A stretch of DNA of 64,000 nucleotides from an uncultured Pelagibacteraceae bacterium. GTDB taxonomy: Bacteria > Pseudomonadota > Alphaproteobacteria > Pelagibacterales > Pelagibacteraceae. Shown here one piece after another: positions 62,089 through 64,000 of the stretch. The stretch covers positions 1 through 64,000 of the forward strand of contig CACMAZ010000001.1 of assembly GCA_902611815.1 (NCBI GenBank), read 5' to 3'. The translations under genes and the position numbers were made by a program. Positions within the stretch are counted from its first letter, which is position 1, and each line of letters begins with the position of its first letter. Below the pieces are notes generated by a model. That model was not told the origin of the DNA. It worked only from the letters and a program-made list of their open reading frames with translations, and made no database searches.

Positions 62089-63090
62089 AACTATAATATT
62101 CAATATTTTTGTTATTAATTCTGCAAACTCTTTACCATTTATTTTTCTAACTTCATCAACATCATTCATTACTTTTAAATAATCTTTCGAATAGTTTGAA
62201 GTTCCTGGTCCACCAAAAATTAAATAATGGTTATTTTTATCTTTAGTTAATAATTTTTTTTTAAGTAAATTTTTTAATTTTCTTAATACAGTTGGCCTTG
62301 GAATACTCGTTAACTCTGAGATTGTCATTGCATTGAGTCCTTGATTACCGTGATCATTAAGTCTTTTAATAAAAGCATCATTGTTTCTTAAAAGGTTCTG
62401 ATTTTCTTTAAGATTTTTTGACATAACTAAATTTTGGTTATAGACACAATTTCCCCATATAGTCCAAGTTTCTACATCTCCAAAAATTACTTTCCATCTG
62501 GTAATTAATGGAATTTGATAATCAAAAAAATATTGCCAACATCTAGTAAAGTTTTTTTTTATTTTTTCTTCAATTTCATTTTTAGCTATTTTACTTTTAA
62601 GCACATTTTCTCTTGTTAAATAATCAGTAAAATGAGATATCACTCTTGATAAATTTCGAATCGAGTCAGTAGGTTTTTGTATTTCTTGACCTCTTCTTTC
62701 TAGCATTACTTTTTTTTTATTTTTTTTAATTGCACCCTCTTTTTCTAATTCCATCATTTTTCTTCTTGTGGTTTCTTTAGAAATATTAAGCTCTCTAGAT
62801 AAATCAATTATATTAATTTTTGGAATTTCAAATTTATCTTTTGAGTAAAATTCATCAAACGAATTAACAACAAAATGGTCGTTATAACCTTTAAAAGCTT
62901 TATTAATTAAATATATTAAAATTATATATTTATCGAAATCTTTAAATCTTCTAAATGCTGCTGTGAGCCACTGCTGTTGAAAATAAAAAATTTCAGTGAT
63001 CAAGAGATCGTGATATTTCTTAAAAACATTAAAACTATCATCTGTTTGTATCTTTGATGAAAATTTTATTTCTTTATTTACAACCGTCAT
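62083..63090 (-). CDS. transcriptional regulator with two winged-helix regions
   Basis: A 335-residue protein that I do not match to a named family. Two helix-turn-helix-like stretches are visible: INIIDLSRELNISKETTRRKMMEL (near residue 115 from this start) and LNAMTISELTSIPRPTVLRKLKNL toward the end. Both are followed by basic wings, and the layout is like a duplicated IclR/MarR-type DNA-binding unit. The middle (ARG-rich helices) may be the sensing part. I use the ATG at 63090, which lies in a large palindrome; an in-frame TTG at 63141 is the alternative start. It is divergent from the BASS transporter and may control it. Confidence 0.7.
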   Translation of the reverse strand: MTVVNKEIKFSSKIQTDDSFNVFKKYHDLLITEIFYFQQQWLTAAFRRFKDFDKYIILIYLINKAFKGYNDHFVVNSFDEFYSKDKFEIPKINIIDLSRELNISKETTRRKMMELEKEGAIKKNKKKVMLERRGQEIQKPTDSIRNLSRVISHFTDYLTRENVLKSKIAKNEIEEKIKKNFTRCWQYFFDYQIPLITRWKVIFGDVETWTIWGNCVYNQNLVMSKNLKENQNLLRNNDAFIKRLNDHGNQGLNAMTISELTSIPRPTVLRKLKNLLKKKLLTKDKNNHYLIFGGPGTSNYSKDYLKVMNDVDEVRKINGKEFAELITKILNIIVL

Positions 63091-63101
63091 TGGTTGTAAA
63101 T
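63076..63101. promoter_or_regulatory. 26-bp perfect inverted repeat enclosing the regulator's start codon
   Basis: ATTTACAACC (63076-63085) and GGTTGTAAAT (63092-63101) are exact 10-bp inverted repeats with a 6-base spacer, GTCATT. On the regulator mRNA the loop reads AATGAC and contains the AUG at 63090-63088. It could be a DNA operator for autorepression or an RNA hairpin that holds the start codon in its loop. Confidence 0.65.
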
Positions 63102-63191
63102 AATATGAAAAAAAGTGATAATTCAAGAATAAATCAATCAAATATTTGTTGAAATTTATTTTAATTACTTCATAAACCTCTTGAGGGAATA

Positions 63192-64000
63192 GTGGAATTT
63201 GTAAAAAACGTTGGACCCATTGGCATGATATTCATCATGTTCTCACTTGGTTTAAATTTAACTGCTAAAGATTTTTTAGAAGTTGTTAAAAAACCTAGAA
63301 ACCTAATAATTGCTCTAATTTGTCAAATGATAATTCTTCCAGTTATTGGAATTATTATCATTTCCTTTTTCCCTATGCAGGCTGAGTTTCAATTAGGTGT
63401 ATTTTTATTATTAATATTGCCTTCTGCTGTAATGTCCAACTATGCAACAAAATTAGTTAAAGGCAATGTCGCCTTATCTATAACAATAACTTCCTTCTGT
63501 GCTCTGGTATCTTTTATATCTATTCCAATATTTTTAAAAATTTATTCATCATTTTTTAAAGATGTTGAATTTGATTTAAATCTATTAAAATTTTCAGTTA
63601 GAATGTTTTTGTTTATAGCCTTACCTACATTTGTAGGAATTTTGGTAAGAGGAAATTTTAAAAAATTTTCAGAGCAGAATAACTTAAGATTTGACAGGGC
63701 TGCTTTTTTCTTGTTTATTTTGATAGTTATTATTGCAATTTTCACTGAAAGAAATAATCTTGGAGGATACTTCGCAGATGTTGGTGCAATATCTTTTGTT
63801 GTAATTGTATCAATCTTAACATCTGTTTATTTAGTCACAAGATTTACAGTTAAAGAGGTGAGAATCCAAAGAACAATTATGATCGAAGCTATGCTTCAAA
63901 ATGGTGCTATGGGGTTAATCGTTGGAGCTCAGTTATTTCATGAACTTGAATACATGACACCAATTGCTGTTTATGCTTTAATTCAATATGTGGCATTGAT
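63192..64000 (+). CDS. BASS-family (bile acid:sodium symporter-like) transporter, truncated by window end
   Basis: Open from the GTG at 63192, with a ribosome site GAGGG 5-9 bases before it, to the window end (269 codons seen). The protein has many membrane segments: GMIFIMFSLGLNLTAKDFLEVV, the BASS-type LLLILPSAVMSNYATKLVKGN block, VALSITITSFCALVSF and MIEAMLQNGAMGLIVGAQLF. The family imports organic acids, pyruvate, bile acids and related anions with sodium. No in-frame ATG before residue 12 fits better than the GTG. The divergent two-winged-helix regulator may control it. Confidence 0.82.
   Translation, partial: MEFVKNVGPIGMIFIMFSLGLNLTAKDFLEVVKKPRNLIIALICQMIILPVIGIIIISFFPMQAEFQLGVFLLLILPSAVMSNYATKLVKGNVALSITITSFCALVSFISIPIFLKIYSSFFKDVEFDLNLLKFSVRMFLFIALPTFVGILVRGNFKKFSEQNNLRFDRAAFFLFILIVIIAIFTERNNLGGYFADVGAISFVVIVSILTSVYLVTRFTVKEVRIQRTIMIEAMLQNGAMGLIVGAQLFHELEYMTPIAVYALIQYVAL

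Noticed and set aside
1..64000. Possible tRNA, rRNA, insertion sequences, phage genes or CRISPR arrays
   Set aside because: No cloverleaf-like or GC-rich RNA island, no transposase or integrase, and no spaced repeat array were seen; nearly all bases are covered by protein genes.

Overview
The window looks like a stretch of a streamlined, AT-rich marine alphaproteobacterium, most likely of the SAR11 clade (Pelagibacterales). By eye the GC content is about 30%. Genes abut or overlap by a few bases, no intergenic gap exceeds about 180 bases, and no tRNA, rRNA, insertion sequence, phage gene or CRISPR array is visible. The gene content fits this: alphaproteobacterial housekeeping genes, taurine/betaine/sulfonate metabolism, many small membrane or secreted proteins, and few regulators. 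The organism assignment is inference from style and content, not from a database match.

Region 1 (1-12.1 kb) is housekeeping: accB (partial) and aroQ, thiS-thiG, an RNase E/G that has lost its zinc-link cysteines, a PBP1A-type penicillin-binding protein (mrcA), peptide release factor 2 (prfB) with a classical +1 programmed frameshift at codon 24, an AsmA/YhdP-like envelope protein, tyrS, anmK and an alpha/beta hydrolase. Region 2 (12.1-18.4 kb) is a complete iscR-sufBCDS-sufU-sufT-sufA iron-sulfur cluster operon. Its promoter region carries a near-perfect IscR box over the -35 and, further upstream, two tandem copies of a Fur/IRO-like iron box.

Region 3 (18.4-33.9 kb) has glnA, a YbaK-type tRNA deacylase, two EamA transporters with a parS-like palindrome between them, two aldehyde dehydrogenases with a DUF779 partner, ccdA, methyltransferases, a gamma-butyrobetaine-dioxygenase-like oxygenase, hisN, a sugar epimerase, an SMR-type membrane protein lacking the essential glutamate, and an SRAP protein. 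Region 4 (34-44.5 kb) has a minus-strand run of small conserved proteins, a cysE-cysK-persulfide dioxygenase group, a 1-Cys peroxiredoxin, LysE, a cyanide-insensitive alternative oxidase, a beta-propeller autotransporter and a SHOCT lipoprotein.

Region 5 (44.5-57.5 kb) is the most coherent metabolic block. A long minus-strand run carries a taurine-type ABC importer (tauABC-like, with a permease that has a roughly 430-residue N-terminal extension), a PQQ-type sugar dehydrogenase-like protein, two glycosyltransferases, an Ldh2-family dehydrogenase, a phosphate acyltransferase and a HisD/HpsN-family dehydrogenase. Divergently transcribed are an omega-amino-acid:pyruvate aminotransferase and alanine dehydrogenase. 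Together these suggest uptake and catabolism of taurine and related C2/C3 sulfonates or amines; sulfoacetaldehyde acetyltransferase is not in the window. Region 6 (57.5-64 kb) has three secreted proteins (a SHOCT protein and a tandem paralog pair), a dimethylglycine/sarcosine dehydrogenase-like flavoprotein, a small membrane protein, a two-winged-helix regulator with a 26-bp palindrome around its start codon, and the start of a BASS-family transporter.
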